From the NCBI GenBank assembly GCA_905250115.1, contig CAJNOI010000263.1, positions 1-64,000 on the forward strand: a stretch of 64,000 nucleotides of DNA. The letters run 5' to 3'. The DNA comes from Adineta steineri. Its lineage: Eukaryota; Rotifera; Eurotatoria; Adinetida; Adinetidae. This document shows, piece after piece, positions 49,301 through 62,908 of the stretch. Both the position numbers and the translations under genes were made by a program. The notes beneath the pieces were generated by a model. That model did no database searches and had not been told where the DNA came from. It was given only the letters and a program-made list of their open reading frames with translations. Each line of letters starts with the position of its first letter. Position 1 is the first letter of the stretch.

Positions 49301-52300
49301 AGAAGTTAATAATGATATCATTTGTGTTACTTGACTATTGATTTGATTTGCTAATTGTTTTTGATAATAAATATTTCGATTTCTTTCAATTGTTTCAGTA
49401 GAAAAATCATTTCCACCAGAAAATAAATCTTCAGAAGAAAACAAATTCAAATGCAATAATAATTAATTATATTAAAAGAATCGTACTTAAATTTGACCAT
49501 GCAGATTCAAGATCAGTATTATAATCAGTTGGTACCATATTTGCACGAGAATAATCTAAGTCAAGTGTACTTGTTCGTCCTTGTAATGGTCCATTCACAG
49601 CCTAAAATTATTAGGATCAATAATTGAAGAAAAAAAAATTGTTTTTTATGTTAAAATCTTTAGGAAACGTGCTAGTACTTTACAACGTCTAACAGTTACG
49701 ATATATATTCTTTTTATCATATTTATTTTTTCATAGATGATCAGTAACGTGACTCTCATCAGTGACAGATTGAGGAGAAGCAAAAATAGAGCTATCATAC
49801 GGCAGATGATCTTTCGAAAGTGTTTTTTTTTATCGAGAATCATTTCCCTTTATAAATCTTAGTTTTGTAAAGAGTTTGATAGAGACATAAGAATACTGAT
49901 TTCATATATTTTACATTTAAAATATTTGAAGCACATTGAAAAAGTTGATTTGATGCTGATTGAGCATCTTCATATGAGATTTTTTCAAACATTGCATATA
50001 ATGCAGCAGATAATTCATAACATCTATTTGATACAAACATCTAAAATTATTCAAAAATATAAATATTTTCAATAAAAATATTCTTTATAATTTTACTAAA
50101 GTATTTCGTGTTAATTGATTTGTTGCTTGGGTTAATTGAACTAATGATGATGATTGTAATATGATACTATTTGATGTTGTTATAAGAAGATTAGTTATAA
50201 ATGGTACTAGATAATCTCGAACATTTGCCAGAGAATTTAATTCTATATTATAATCAATCAAAGCTGATTCATTCAATGGTATTGAAGTCTATTTTAAATG
50301 AAAATCAAATCAAATCAAATCTATTAAATTCAATTACTTGTTGTAAATTTTGTCTTCCTAATAATGATACTGAAATATCTACAGCTGATATTCCATCTAA
50401 AACAAAATTATTTTAATTATCTTTCGATAAACTGAATATGAATATTTACTTGATATAGCTTTATCTAAATTTTCATTATTCATTTGATTGAATTCTTGTG
50501 ATAATGCAATGATCATTTGTCCAACAACATTTTGATTTCCACTTGAAAGTAAACGAACAATTGGATTATTTGTTATTGTACTCGATGAATTTGTTATTTT
50601 ATCAATTAAATCATTGATTATTGTCAAATCTGCAATAACATTAACAGAAGATATATTCACTTGTGTAACAGAACCCGCAAGATCTCGAACGTAAACAACA
50701 AGATTAAGTAATGAAGTTTCATTATCACCAGTTGGTAATCGAACTTGAAAATTATATTCTGATGAAAATGCAATTATTGTTCGTTGTGATATGTCTGTTG
50801 TCCATGCTAAAAATTACAAGATGTGCAAAAGTCACTTTATCAAAACATACATTGACTATTTTCACTAATGCTCAAGTAAATTAACTGATTTTTCTATGAA
50901 TAATAGAGATTTGCTCAATATTTATATTTATAAACAATTTGTTAAATACACTGTTTTCACCCTATACATGAAAAACTAAACTTTTCTTGTTGAAATCAAT
51001 ACTGATATATAATAAAGAGTTGAACATGTCACTATCATTGAGAAATAGTCAGTCCGTAATAAAAACTAAACATACCATATAATGAATAATCTTGTATTCC
51101 ATCTACATCATACCAATTTGGACACTCAATAGTAAATAAAGTAGTTATAGTACCATTAAGAGGATTAATTGAACATGAACCATTTGAAGGCGGTTGATTA
51201 ATAATAAAATTCAATGCACTTGTACTTATTGCGGATTGGAATGTATAAACAACTTCAAAACGCCAAAGACTTATTTGAAGATTATTAAGAAATAATTGAT
51301 CTGTTGCTGTGAAATTACTTGTATTTGTACCTAAAATAATCAATAAAAAAATATATCTGATAATTAAAAACACAAGATTTTTACCAAAAAACCAAATATT
51401 TTCATATGAACTTGTTTGATTAAATAAAGTCCATTGAGTAGAATTTGAAGTTGTTGAATTGTCCGATCCTTGATAAATATTCCATTTAATATTTTGAAGA
51501 TTTGTACAAGTTCCAATACAAATAGTAAATAGAGCAACTTGTGTTGTTGGATTAAGAAGTTGAAATTCAAGATTTGGAACACACATTGGTGATATTACAC
51601 AACTAAAATAAATCTTTTTCATTAGAATAATTCAATTAAAAACTTATAAATAATTTACCCAACAGCAATCAGTTGCGGATGAGTAATTTCAACTGTAATA
51701 AGAACATAACCTGTTGCTTGAATAGAAGCATTCTTACGATTTTCCATATAAACCATAAATTGGTAGATTTGATTTGATTGAAGTGAACCGCCAAGAACTG
51801 TTAGAGATGAATTAGGTGATAAACTTAAATTTCCAAATATCAATCCTGTTCCATTTCCTTTATAAAAAGTAAAAAAGAGAAATATTTCAATAAAGATTAG
51901 GAGCATCCATAAAACTAGACTGTCATTAACAATTTTACCTGATCGACTGGACAAACATGATGGATTATAAGGATCAACTGTTGAATCATCAATTGATAAT
52001 AATATTCCTTGTATATTTGGGAAATTATATAAACCATAAATTCGACAATAATATGTATATTTCCATTTCTATGATTAAAAATAAAATAACACTTATTTGA
52101 ATATTTGTGTATTGATATTACTTACAGTTGCATCAAATGTATCTTCATCAGGATCAACCGAAAATGTTCCAGGATCAAGTAAAAGATCCTGTTGATCACC
52201 TCGTGTTACCATAGATGTTCCTAATTGAACAAGATTTGCTGTTATACCTGTTGCAGTTATTCTTACATAAGCTGAAGATGATGATTTTAAATTCGGTGAA

Positions 52301-55300
52301 TCAATCATTGTCACAGTCAATGTTAGTTGATAGACACCATAATCAAGAGTTCTTGATGGAATATAAAGTTCACTAAATGTTGTCTTAACTTTTTCACTTG
52401 ATAGAATTTCAACTGAACAACTAGTTGACGTGCAATTCTTTATTGTCCATTTCGTAGTTGTCGAAAGTGAACCATCACAATTAAATTGAATCATCGAACT
52501 AATATAAAAATCCTGACTACGCCGATATGACATTGGAAATGATAGAGATGATTGTCCAGGAATCAATGTAATCGTCGGTGAATAACAAGCTAATTTAGAA
52601 AAGAAAAATCGATAAACTATATTTTTTATATTATTCATACTATTACTTTCATTAATATTTGATGTTTGAGAAGTTGTGATGGATGCCGTGCTACTTGAGG
52701 TACTGGTAGTGGTAGTACTAATTGTAGTACTGCTACTTGTAGTGCTGCTGCTGGTTGTAGTGGTGCTACTTGAGGTACTACTGCTTGTGGTGGTAGTACT
52801 ACTTGTGGTACTGCTACTGCTCGTAGTGGTACTGCTGGTGGTGGTAGTGGTAGTAGTAGTGCTAATGCTCGTGGTAGTACTGCTTGTGGTGCTGCTACTT
52901 GTTGTAGTACTAGTGGTGGTAGTGGCAGTAGTAGTAGTACTTGAAGTACTGCTGCTGCTTGAAGTGGTGCTACTTGAGGTACTAGTGCTGCTCGTAGTAG
53001 TACTACTTGTGGTACTGCTACTGCTTGTAGTGGTGCTACTTGAGGTACTACTGCTTGTGGTGGTAGTGGTACTTGTGGTACTGCTGCTACTTGTTGTAGT
53101 ACTTGTGGTGGTAGTAGTAGTAGTACTGCTAGTGGTGGTCGTGGTAGTAGTGCTACTTGAGGTGCTACTGCTGCTCGTACTAGTACTACTTGTGGTACTA
53201 CTGCTACTTGTTGTAGTACTTGTGGTAGCAGTAGTAGTAGTAGTCGTACTTGTGGTACTGCTACTGCTTGTAGTTGTACTGCTGGTGGTGGTAGTAGTAG
53301 TAGCGCTACTTGTAGTACTGCTACTTGTGGTACTGGTGGTGGTAGTGGTAGTGCTACTGCTCGTAGTGGTACTGCTAGTCGTAGTGCTACTCGTAGTACT
53401 GGTTGTAGTAGTAGTAGTGCTACTAGTGGTGGTGGTAGTACTACTTGTTGTACTGCTACTGCTTGTAGTCTTACTCGTGGTAGTAGTAGTAGTGCTAGTT
53501 GAGGTACTGCTGGTGCTGCTCGTAGTAGTAGTGGTGGTGGTAGTCGGTATTGCTGAAATATAAAACAATAGTACTTTATTCAGTTAAATTAAAGAGAAGT
53601 TATACTAAAAACATCAATATGAGACCAAATAATTCAAACAACATATCATCTGATTTTTGTCAATTTTTTCAAATGATAGTCGCAAAAAAACTAAGTATCA
53701 ACTACCATTTCATAATCTTCTACTATACACAAACAAACTTACTGCAATTGTTAGTTTGAAGAGTGAATTGTTGCACTCGACTATTATTTCGATCAGTAAC
53801 ATATATATTTCCATAGCTATCAAAAGCCATACTTTGTGGAAAAGATAATTGAGACGCAGTTGAACCACCTCCCAAACATCCCACTATACATCGAAAACCA
53901 TAATAACTTGAAGCAACAATACGATGATTATAACTATCGACAATAAATAAATAACCATTAGCATCAAGGACAATTCCAGTTGGATAGTTGAGCATAATAT
54001 TTGTTGATGATCCATTACCAACGACTGCCACTCCATTTAATTGACCAGTTTGAACAAATTGAATACGATTGTTAGCACAATCTGCAATATAAAGGTTCAG
54101 ATTACTATCAGCATAGATTCCTTGAGGAGAATTAAGCATATTTGATAGTGATCCAGCAGAACCATTCCCGGCTGCAATTGTCGGAATGGTTGTACCATTA
54201 TTAAGTAAAAGTTTAACTACTTGATGAAGATTTTTAAGTGAACAATAAAGATTATTATTAATATCAATAAATAAACCATAACAACTTCCATTAACATTCA
54301 TAACAGTTACACGATTTGATGTATTAAATGTATATTTATCAACTCGACCATATGAATAACCATTATCAATATAAATATCACCAGTAATAGACATAAAAAG
54401 ACTATATGGATTACTCAAATTACTATAACTTTTACTTGTTGATGTATTACTTCCTTGTGGCCATGATAAAATAGTGTTGCTAACTCGATTAGGTACATAC
54501 ACAGTATTAATTCCATTAATAAAAATACCATATGGTAATGTATCAATTGTACTACTTGATGTAAAAGTTGTTGCATTAGAATACCATAAAGCATTATAAC
54601 AAAATGTTGGTTGATTATAAGAAAGACCTAAGAGAGATAAATTTATATCATGGAAAACATAAACTAAAAATAACTTACTACATGAATTTGATGCTAATAT
54701 AAACTTTTGCACGCGATAGTTAAATCTATCAGCAACAAATAGATTTCCATAACTATCAAATCTTAAAGTGGCTGGATAATACAATTGACTTGGTGCAGAA
54801 CCAGATATTGTTGTACATCCAAATAAACATCGAAAACCATATGGTCCTGATCCAATTATTCGATGATTATAACAATCCGCAATAAAAAGATATCCATTAC
54901 CATCTAATGTAATACCACTTGGATTCAAAAGTGTAATAGTTCCTGGTACACTAGCTCCTACTAAAGTTATTGCAGTGAATTGTCCAATAGGAAACATCTG
55001 TATTCTGCAATTAGTAGAATCTGCAACATATAAATTAAATTTAGCGTCGACAAAAATTCCAATAGGGAAGTTAAGCATAGTTGCTGTTGATCCAGCTGTA
55101 CCGTTGCCAGCAACGATAGTTGACGTGAGTACATTATCATTTAACCATTTCTTAACAACCTGATTAGAACTAGACGCTGAACAATAAAGAGTATTACTAA
55201 TATCAACAAAAATGTCATAACACGCAGCAGGAACTGACATTACAGAAGTACTTAGATTTGAGTTGAATGCAAATTTATCAACTCGACCATTTGCACCATT

Positions 55301-58300
55301 ATCGACATATATATCGCCTAGGGGAGTAGCAAAAAGATCATTTGGTGTACTCAGATTACCAGAAATAATTTTATCTGGATTAATACTTCCTTCGAGCCAT
55401 ACTACAACCTTATTAGTTTGTTGATTAGCTACATAAACAGTATTATTAATACTAACAAAAACACCATATACATAAGTTCCAGCCGTACTACTATTAGCAA
55501 ATGTAATTGCATTTGTATACCAAGTTGCAGATGGACACAGATTTGGTTGATTAAGAGTCACACCTAATAAAAAGCAAAAATTGGCTAGATATCTCGCTCA
55601 CTTCTGTTAGAATATATTGTCAAACCATTCTTATTTAAAAGAATCAATCTAATTTTAATGAAGAAGAAGAAGAATATTTTGTTGTTTTCAGCTATATTGT
55701 AGTATCAAATACTATCAGAAGACAGTTTCATAGGCTTGATATTTTTCCTACAAAGATTACTAATTTTACCTCTACATAGAACACCGACCTGCCTCTGAAT
55801 TCTTTTGATGAATGACTAAAGTAAAGCAACTCAGCTTTCAATGATTTACACGACCAAATCCAGATCTTAAGTGCTGTACTTCGGTTAAATTCTATAGTTC
55901 GAATTTAATGAAATCCACTTATCTATATTCATGAAACAAATAACAAAAATGTGACCGGTAATTATTCAGAGCATTAAATAACATTGTTGTTTTGCGTTAT
56001 ATTCGGACACAGATTGTTCACTTAGAAGAAATGTGTAGTGTGACAGGCTTCAATCGATGCATATATACAGAGATATCAACTCACTTACTCAGATATGCGC
56101 AAGATTACAAGTCGCGAGTAACTTCAATAGATAGTATGACTTTAAAACTCGATATTTTAGATACTTTTCAATCTTAATTTATCGAATTACTATTCATATC
56201 ATCGACACTACAGCTATCTGAGTAGCATAGTACGACGTATTTGTTGAAATGAGAATTTTGAAAATGCAATGAAGAGATGAAATATTAAAATATTTTTTCT
56301 CGCTTGTTCAATAATGAGAAAAGAAGATTATATTGTACTTACTATAAGAAGTACTTTCTATAAGAAACTTTTGTATTCGATTATTATATTGATCAACAAC
56401 ATACATATTTCCATAACTATCAAAACTTAGAGCTGTTGGATAATATAATTGACTAGATGATGACCCAGAAACGCCTGAACATCCAACCAAACAGCGAAAT
56501 CCGTTCGGTCCTGACGCAACAATACGGTGATTATCACAGTCCGTAATGTAGAGATAATCATTAGCATCAAGAACAATTCCAGTAGGACAACTTAGAGCAA
56601 TAGTCCCTATTGCTCCCGTACCTGCGACCGTTTTTCCAATTACTTGTGTTGATAGAAATAATTGAATTCGACTGTTACCGCAATCAGCAACATATAAATT
56701 AAGATTTATATCAACGTAAATTCCACAAGGACCATTAAGTGTATTCGTACTTGGTACCGAACAGTTTGCACCAGCAGCAACTGTCCACATAGCTGAATTA
56801 GTAGTCAATGATTTCACGACAACTTGATTGAGTGCATACATTGAACAATAAAGATTATTATTAATATCGATGAAGAGACCCCAACACGAGTTCTTCACAT
56901 ACATTGCTGACGTACTAGTACTTGAATTTAATGTCCATTTATCAACTCGAGTATTTGAACCACCATTATCGATATAGATATCACCATTAATAGTAACGAA
57001 TACAGTAAATGGATTAGACAAACCACTGGTGAGAATCCTTATGGGTGTGCTGCTACTGTCATGCCACACCTGAACACGGTTTGGAGTTCGCTCAGATACA
57101 TATATAGTATTGTTAGTATCAATAAATATACCATACGGATTTGTTCCAATTATAGTCGTATTAGCAAAAGTTATTCCATTGGCGCTCCAAGAAGTATAGG
57201 CAGTGAATTTCGGTAAATTGTAAGAAAGAACTAAAAAACATTTTTATCCAAAGTTCTTATAAAAATTATTAAACTGTATTAAAAGCGACAAAGCCACTCA
57301 GCCTTAATAACCCCGTATTCGACGACGATATATAAATCGTCTACTCTATACTTAGATATTATGGACTCGAACACGTCTAACGATTTATTTCGTTAGATTA
57401 ATAGATTAGTTTAGTATATCAGAAACTCTTCACATTCGTTCAAATATTTTATCGCCTTCAATTAGCAACGCTGGAGAACTGAGAAATCGGAATTTTTCAA
57501 CTGTCAGGAACTATTAAACAAAGCTACTTTGCTTTTCTAAATTATACATATCCAACTTGAAAATAGGAACGGTGAGTGTTGGTGGTAAGATCAAAAAAAG
57601 TCATAAAAGAATTTAATCTCTTCTAAAATCTCTCCGCTGGTAGCTCATATATGTCTTTATATTCATCTTAAAATTTTCTAGTTAGGGATGAACTACCTCT
57701 AGCCTAAGATGGTGCTAAGTTGAAAAGATCAGACAGGACCAGATGGATAGATCTAAATTCGTCCTAACTGTTTGCAAATACGATTTCATAATTGAACAAT
57801 GCTATTTGACACGGTCCAACTTTATAAGAGTAGAAAAGTAAATCAGATAGACCCATAGTGATCAATCAAAATCCACACTGGCATCAACCGATTATCTATA
57901 TCGCCATCTACTTCTGTAGAAGAATTGCAGAAGCATGTCTATTTATCAGCCCTTCGGCACTTCTCTCGCAAAAAAGATGATCGTAGTCTACTTTAAGTCA
58001 TTTTCAAACATTCTGATAAAGAAATTACGTACGTTTTGAAGATGATGCAGTTGTCAAAGTAGTATTGGTTGAAGTTACTATTAAAAAGAAATATAAATTA
58101 TTCGTAAAGCATAATCGATGAGAAAATACCAGTAGATATAGTTGTAACAGCTGTCGTTCCATCTATAAGAGAAATTGAATTAAAAAAGAATAATTTCATT
58201 GAAAAATAAACACAGGACAATTTTTTCTTCCGAGTTTGATGTAAGGACATATATAAGTGTATTCTGAATTTTAATGAATAAAATATCGACTCTCGTTCAC

Positions 58301-59691
58301 TTATACTAATACCTGTCCATTGTTGGATGTGATACAATTAATTTTTACTTACTACATGCATTTGTAATCAGGAGAAATTTTTGAATTCTATTATTGCCGT
58401 AATCACTGACAAATATGTTTCCATAACTGTCAAAACTAAGCATTCTTGGGGCATATAACTGATTCGATTGCGATCCTAGTCCAGAACAAGCGGCAATACA
58501 TTGAAATCCGTAAGGTCCTGAGCCAATAATACGGTTATTATTAAAATCACTAATAAATAGATATCCATCAGCATCAAGAACAACTGCAATTGGCAAATTC
58601 AAAGTGATGGTTCCTGTTGCTATTGTTGTTCCATTCAACTGTCCTGATAAAAATTTTTGAATTCTATTATTGTTGCCATCAGCCACATATAAACTAAGAT
58701 TATTATCGACGAAGATCCCGCGAGGAGAATTAAGTGTTAACGATGTTGCTCCAGCAGTACCTGTACCAGCGACAATACTCAACATATTGAGACTTTTATC
58801 CAATGATTGCGAGACAATTTGATGAGAAGCATACACTGAACAGTAGAGCATATTATTGATATCGACGAAAACACCAGTGCATTGTGGACAAACATACATC
58901 GCCGGAACACTACTATTTGAATTTGTTCCCCATTTGTCTATTCGCATATTTGAATAGGCATTATCGACATAAATATCACCATTGTCTGTGACGAAAAGGC
59001 TATAAGATGCGTACAAACCACCAGAGATAGTTCTTGAGGGTGTCATATTGCCGTTAAGCCATACCTGGATCCGATTATTTAATCGATCAGCAACATAGAC
59101 GGTATTATTTGAATCGACAAAAATACCAGTGGGACTTGTACCAACTACAGTGCTGTTCGCGAACGTTATTGCTGTAGAATTCCACGATGCATTTGCGCAA
59201 AGTTTAGGTTGATTGTAGGAGATGCCTAGATAAAATTAGAAAACTGTAACTGAAGCTTGAACGATAAAGATTATTATAAACTCAAATGGAGCATTTAGTA
59301 ATTTCGTTCACAATATTACTCAAACATGAAATTCTATAGAAAATGTTTTTCGAAACTTTGATATTGATTTCTAAGACTACTAATTCGAGCTTTAATCTGT
59401 TAAAGCATTCCAGAATATAATGAATGTCTTGGACACGTTGTTATCATATCGAGTTTAGCCATAGACAGAAAAATTTGCTGTGGCTTCAATCATTTCTCAG
59501 ATTCGTATAGATCGAATAAATGTGATATATTATTGGTGAGATTTGTCGGAGATTTATGTCCGAAAAAAGATCAAAGCTCAATAGTTTTACTCTTCCTAAA
59601 ACAATTTTGAAAAGTGTATCAAACACGCACCTGATATTGATCCAATCAACAGCAACCACAACCAAATATGGAAAATGTCAAATAATATCAT
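46302..59691 (-). CDS. Giant polycystin-1-like receptor-channel with four NHL propellers and a mucin-like tract
   Basis: Minus-strand exons 59631-59691, 58353-59225, 58130-58162, 58033-58077, 56343-57230, 54679-55563, 53743-54627, 52641-53552, 52126-52589, 51939-52068, 51659-51857, 51385-51602, 51076-51330, 50450-50806, 50338-50396, 50097-50288, 49915-50040, 49487-49601, 49112-49428, 48663-49056, 48353-48609, 48069-48296, 47909-48010, 47743-47858, gap, 47389-47575, 46420-47330, 46302-46355. All junctions outside the gap agree in phase; about 3,090 residues are visible. Order: signal peptide (1-20); NHL propellers (about 22-311, 338-633, 634-928, 929-1223); Thr/Ser mucin tract (to about 1520); REJ (about 1527-1950, with PPSNGSCSINPLNGT and CPNWYDVDGIQDY); GAIN and GPS (CYYLDENNNW, then THLTSF, expected cleavage in HLT); TM1; PLAT (YYYQILVFTGQRANSGTQSK); gap; polycystin loop (LTLYNPNVALF) and channel helices ending ILNDGF. 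Likely a membrane or ciliary sensor; ligand unknown. One gene rather than two is inferred from phase and signal peptide position. Confidence 0.85.
47576..47675. other. Assembly gap (100 N) inside the polycystin-like gene
   Basis: Exactly 100 Ns, the usual placeholder for unknown length. Upstream coding stops midway through the PLAT domain and downstream coding resumes inside the polycystin extracellular loop. The rest of PLAT, the inner TM segments and the start of the channel module are missing, so the true gap is probably well over 1 kb. Confidence 0.9.
52676..53545 (-). repeat. Thr/Ser codon repeat tract encoding a mucin-like stalk
   Basis: About 870 bases of degenerate trinucleotide repeat (ACT, ACC, AGT, AGC, ACA on the minus strand) within the polycystin-like gene, encoding about 290 nearly pure Thr and Ser residues. 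The frame stays open throughout, and its AGC-rich composition contrasts with the AT-rich flanks. On the plus strand the same DNA gives a spurious Val/Leu ORF. Probably a densely O-glycosylated stalk, and likely to vary in length between alleles. Confidence 0.85.
53743..59225 (-). repeat. Four tandemly duplicated NHL-propeller exons
   Basis: Exons 58353-59225, 56343-57230, 54679-55563 and 53743-54627 are nearly equal in length (873, 888, 885 and 885 nt), all phase 1 at both ends, and encode the same module. Each starts LSYNQP or a variant, carries about six blades of the GIFVD.NN.LYVAD..NNRIQ type, and ends with a GPYGFRC motif then a FDSYGN...NRIQKF blade. Symmetric phase lets such exons be duplicated without frame change. 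Between the first two lie two small Thr/Ser exons of 33 and 45 nt. Confidence 0.9.
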
Positions 59692-62600
59692 ATATATTAT
59701 CTAAAATATAATTCATTGTCATATTAAATAGGTAGTGACATCTGATGGCAACGTTACACAGATAAACTAAGATATCATTACGATCTTAGCGTTTTTTTTT
59801 GTTTACGAACGCCTCTGTGAAATACAATTACATATGGTATATGGGATGTTTATAAAATCGCTTAGAAAGGACTCTTTCTCTTAGAAAAAAATCTTATGCA
59901 ACGCAATTGATTGTAATAAAGTGATCTGGCACGAATTTTCTGATGTCGGACTGCTAATCTAGAGATTTATGAGCGATTCTATCATCTAAATTCCGATGAA
60001 ACTATTATCCTGCGTAAGCATCGACTATCGTGAATAGTTAATACTTATGACGATTTGTTTATGCTTCACAATTCTTTTTTCTTCAATAAAAAAAACATTA
60101 GAAACGTTCTTTTTCAAGTATTTCAAATACGTATCTTCTCTAATATATACAGAAATTGAATTTATTTTTTTTTGTAACTGATTTCCATTATGAAACTATC
60201 TATATATTATAATAAAATACAATTCCGGAGAGGTTTGTTTGTTGAGTGTTACCATCGTTAATATCGCCTCGTCTATTCGGAGAACGGCAAAAAATTTTAC
60301 TTGTTAGAAATTATTTTTTCTTTGTTGTTTATCTGATGGCAAACATCTACGACGTAGAAGTTAATACTTTAAAAAATATTATTTTTTACATAATTACATT
60401 TCTACTCCTTATGTTCATCTCGTTGCAAGAAATACAAACTGAAAGATATGATCATATAACTGGGAGAAAAGGCATGCAGGTGAATTTAACATCATATTCC
60501 TACAGAAAACTATCCCAAACGTTTAATATAGATCTCTGAACAAATATGAAAAGATTTGACTCGAATGTAATGGTAACTTTATCTACATAGGTAGTGTACT
60601 AGAAATAACTATATTAACAGCGTATGGCGAACCAGTTAATTATTGGCGTCTGATATAAATAAAACTCGTTGATGGATAATACAAAGAGTTAACTAAGATT
60701 AAATCTACGTCAACTTTGAATATATGGATCTCATTGAATTTTGTCGGATTTATCTACTGTTTGTAGTAGAAATAATTTATTTAGAATACCAAAGCAACGT
60801 TAAATATGAATGATTAGTAATAATATTACGAACATATCTACTTTTACTTTCCTTCGATTTTTTTAAATTAAATACCACATCTATTCAAATCATTTTTACT
60901 GAATATTTTATACAAATGATCGAAAAACTACATAATAATTAGATTTCATCTTACCTTTATTCCATGAACGTTTTTATTCGTACGTCTCTACGATATATTG
61001 TTATAAGGGAATGTGCATCTCTTCATTTTCTCGACTAAGAATATAATGAAATTATTTTGGTTAAGTGCAATTGTTTTCATCTTTTCTTCTCTACCAAACA
61101 TGAAAAAAAACGCACTAGCTGCATTTCAAAAACAAGGAAAAAAGACTACATACAATTTTTAGTATAATAAGAAAAAAAAGTTTTACTCATTGCATTTGGT
61201 GAAAGTAATTTTCATAATATAAAATACACTTATTCAAATCAACTGTATTTTTTTATAATATCATATAAAAGTCAGAAAAAATACTTCTTTTCTTATGCAA
61301 TTCTTATCTCTTGACAAAGATCTTTTCGTAGTTTGAAACATCTATTAACTTGTATTTTTCGATGAGAACAATTATACTCAAGGCTATTTCACTAGTGAGG
61401 TAGTTATAAAATATTTTCACTGTTAATATATCAAGAATGAAGTTCATATGTTTGAGTAAAGTGTATTCCCGTTAATAATTATAATAATGCATCGACATTC
61501 TTTTCAACAGTAAATTTTTTTTACATTTTGAACGACGCAGATGCTCACTGTTACTAATTTATTAGGAGAAATAATATCAGACTTCTGTACAATATGACTA
61601 ATAGTTTTCATCTAAAGTTTTGAAGAATTATAATTATTTTAGTCAAAGAAAGAATATTTACTATCAAAAATTAAGGACAACACATTACCTCTCGATTATA
61701 AAAATTTTTACAATGAAAGCTAAGCATCATACTTTTTTTTAGCGAAATGAAATCATGATTATACCTTATATTTACAAAAAACTTGTCAGTTCAAACGTTT
61801 TTTTTAAGTAAGAGAAGAAATTAGAATAACTTATTAATATTACTGTTCTTCGGCATCATAGCATTATGCTGATGACGACTTTGTTTTCTTATGTCATACT
61901 CTGTTGGACAGTTTTCAAGGTAAGTAAGGAAAACCACGTCATCAAAAAAAAAATAGTTCTATAACAACGTTGTCTGAAGAAAACATTAATCATAAAATTA
62001 AAACATATAATAGCATGATTGACAGATATAATAATAAAATTCAGTTGCAAAAACCCTTGATAAATAACAAAAAAAATCATCGATCATTATACAACTACAC
62101 ATAAAAATATATTTCACCTGCCACGTATTTTTGTTAGTTATTAATACTTACAAAAAGATTTTTTTTTGCTGTGCACTTCATTAAGTTAAACGTTTTTGTG
62201 TAAGAAAAAAAATGCTTTTTAAAAGTCAATGAGAAAAGAAATGTTTTAATATAAATAATTTTTCTTTGTTTAACAGAATCATCTAAAATATGTTTAGAAT
62301 TGTTATTATTTCTGTGATATATCATTAACCGACATGTCTTGCTTATAAACAGATTGTTATCAAATATTCGCACATTTTGAATGGATGTGCTGATAAAAAT
62401 TATGCTTATCAGAAGATGCGAACAGCATCTTATAATCGCGACATGCAAAATCTGTTTTTGAGGATTGTACTGTTGTAAACGTTTGTATTTTTTTGACATT
62501 CGTAGAACAGTACTCGCAGTCCAATGATAATTAAAAGAATTGGACTTTTTTGTCTTAATTAGTCCATAAACATTCTCCAAGGTCGAATCAATTAGATATT

Positions 62601-62849
62601 GGATTTTTTTCTAAGTTTTGATGTTTTTTTATACATCTCGTGTGATTCACTAAACTGATAAGTGCGCTATGCAGTCATACTATTTCGATCACTCTAATTT
62701 TCTTTCTTTATCCAGACATATTCTTCAATCTTTATCGAAAAGTTATAATAGAATTTTCTATATAGAAAGATACAAAGACGGAAAACGGACATTTAACATC
62801 AAATTATCATTACGATTTCCAGCGGTAACGACAGCAATAATTAGTTTGA

Positions 62850-62908
62850 GGGGATGGGTGTGGGTGGCTGTGAGTAGGACGAGCAGACACCCACATCCAC
62901 ACCCGATA
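62850..62908. repeat. GC-rich inverted repeat (GGGTGTGGGTG hairpin)
   Basis: Left arm GGGGATGGGTGTGGGTGGCT (about 62851-62870) and right arm GACACCCACATCCACACCCG (about 62886-62905) are near reverse complements around a short spacer. The clearest of the telomere-repeat-like hairpins in the window. Confidence 0.65.

Noticed and set aside
52590-52640. Continuous reading through the REJ start (a hydrophobic insert after the Ser/Thr tract)
   Set aside because: The 51-base segment has consensus GTATGA and AATTAG ends and is better read as an in-frame intron.
52676-53563. Plus-strand 295-residue Val/Leu-rich ORF
   Set aside because: It is the antisense shadow of the Thr/Ser codon repeat of the polycystin-like gene; the minus-strand frame is phased with flanking exons.
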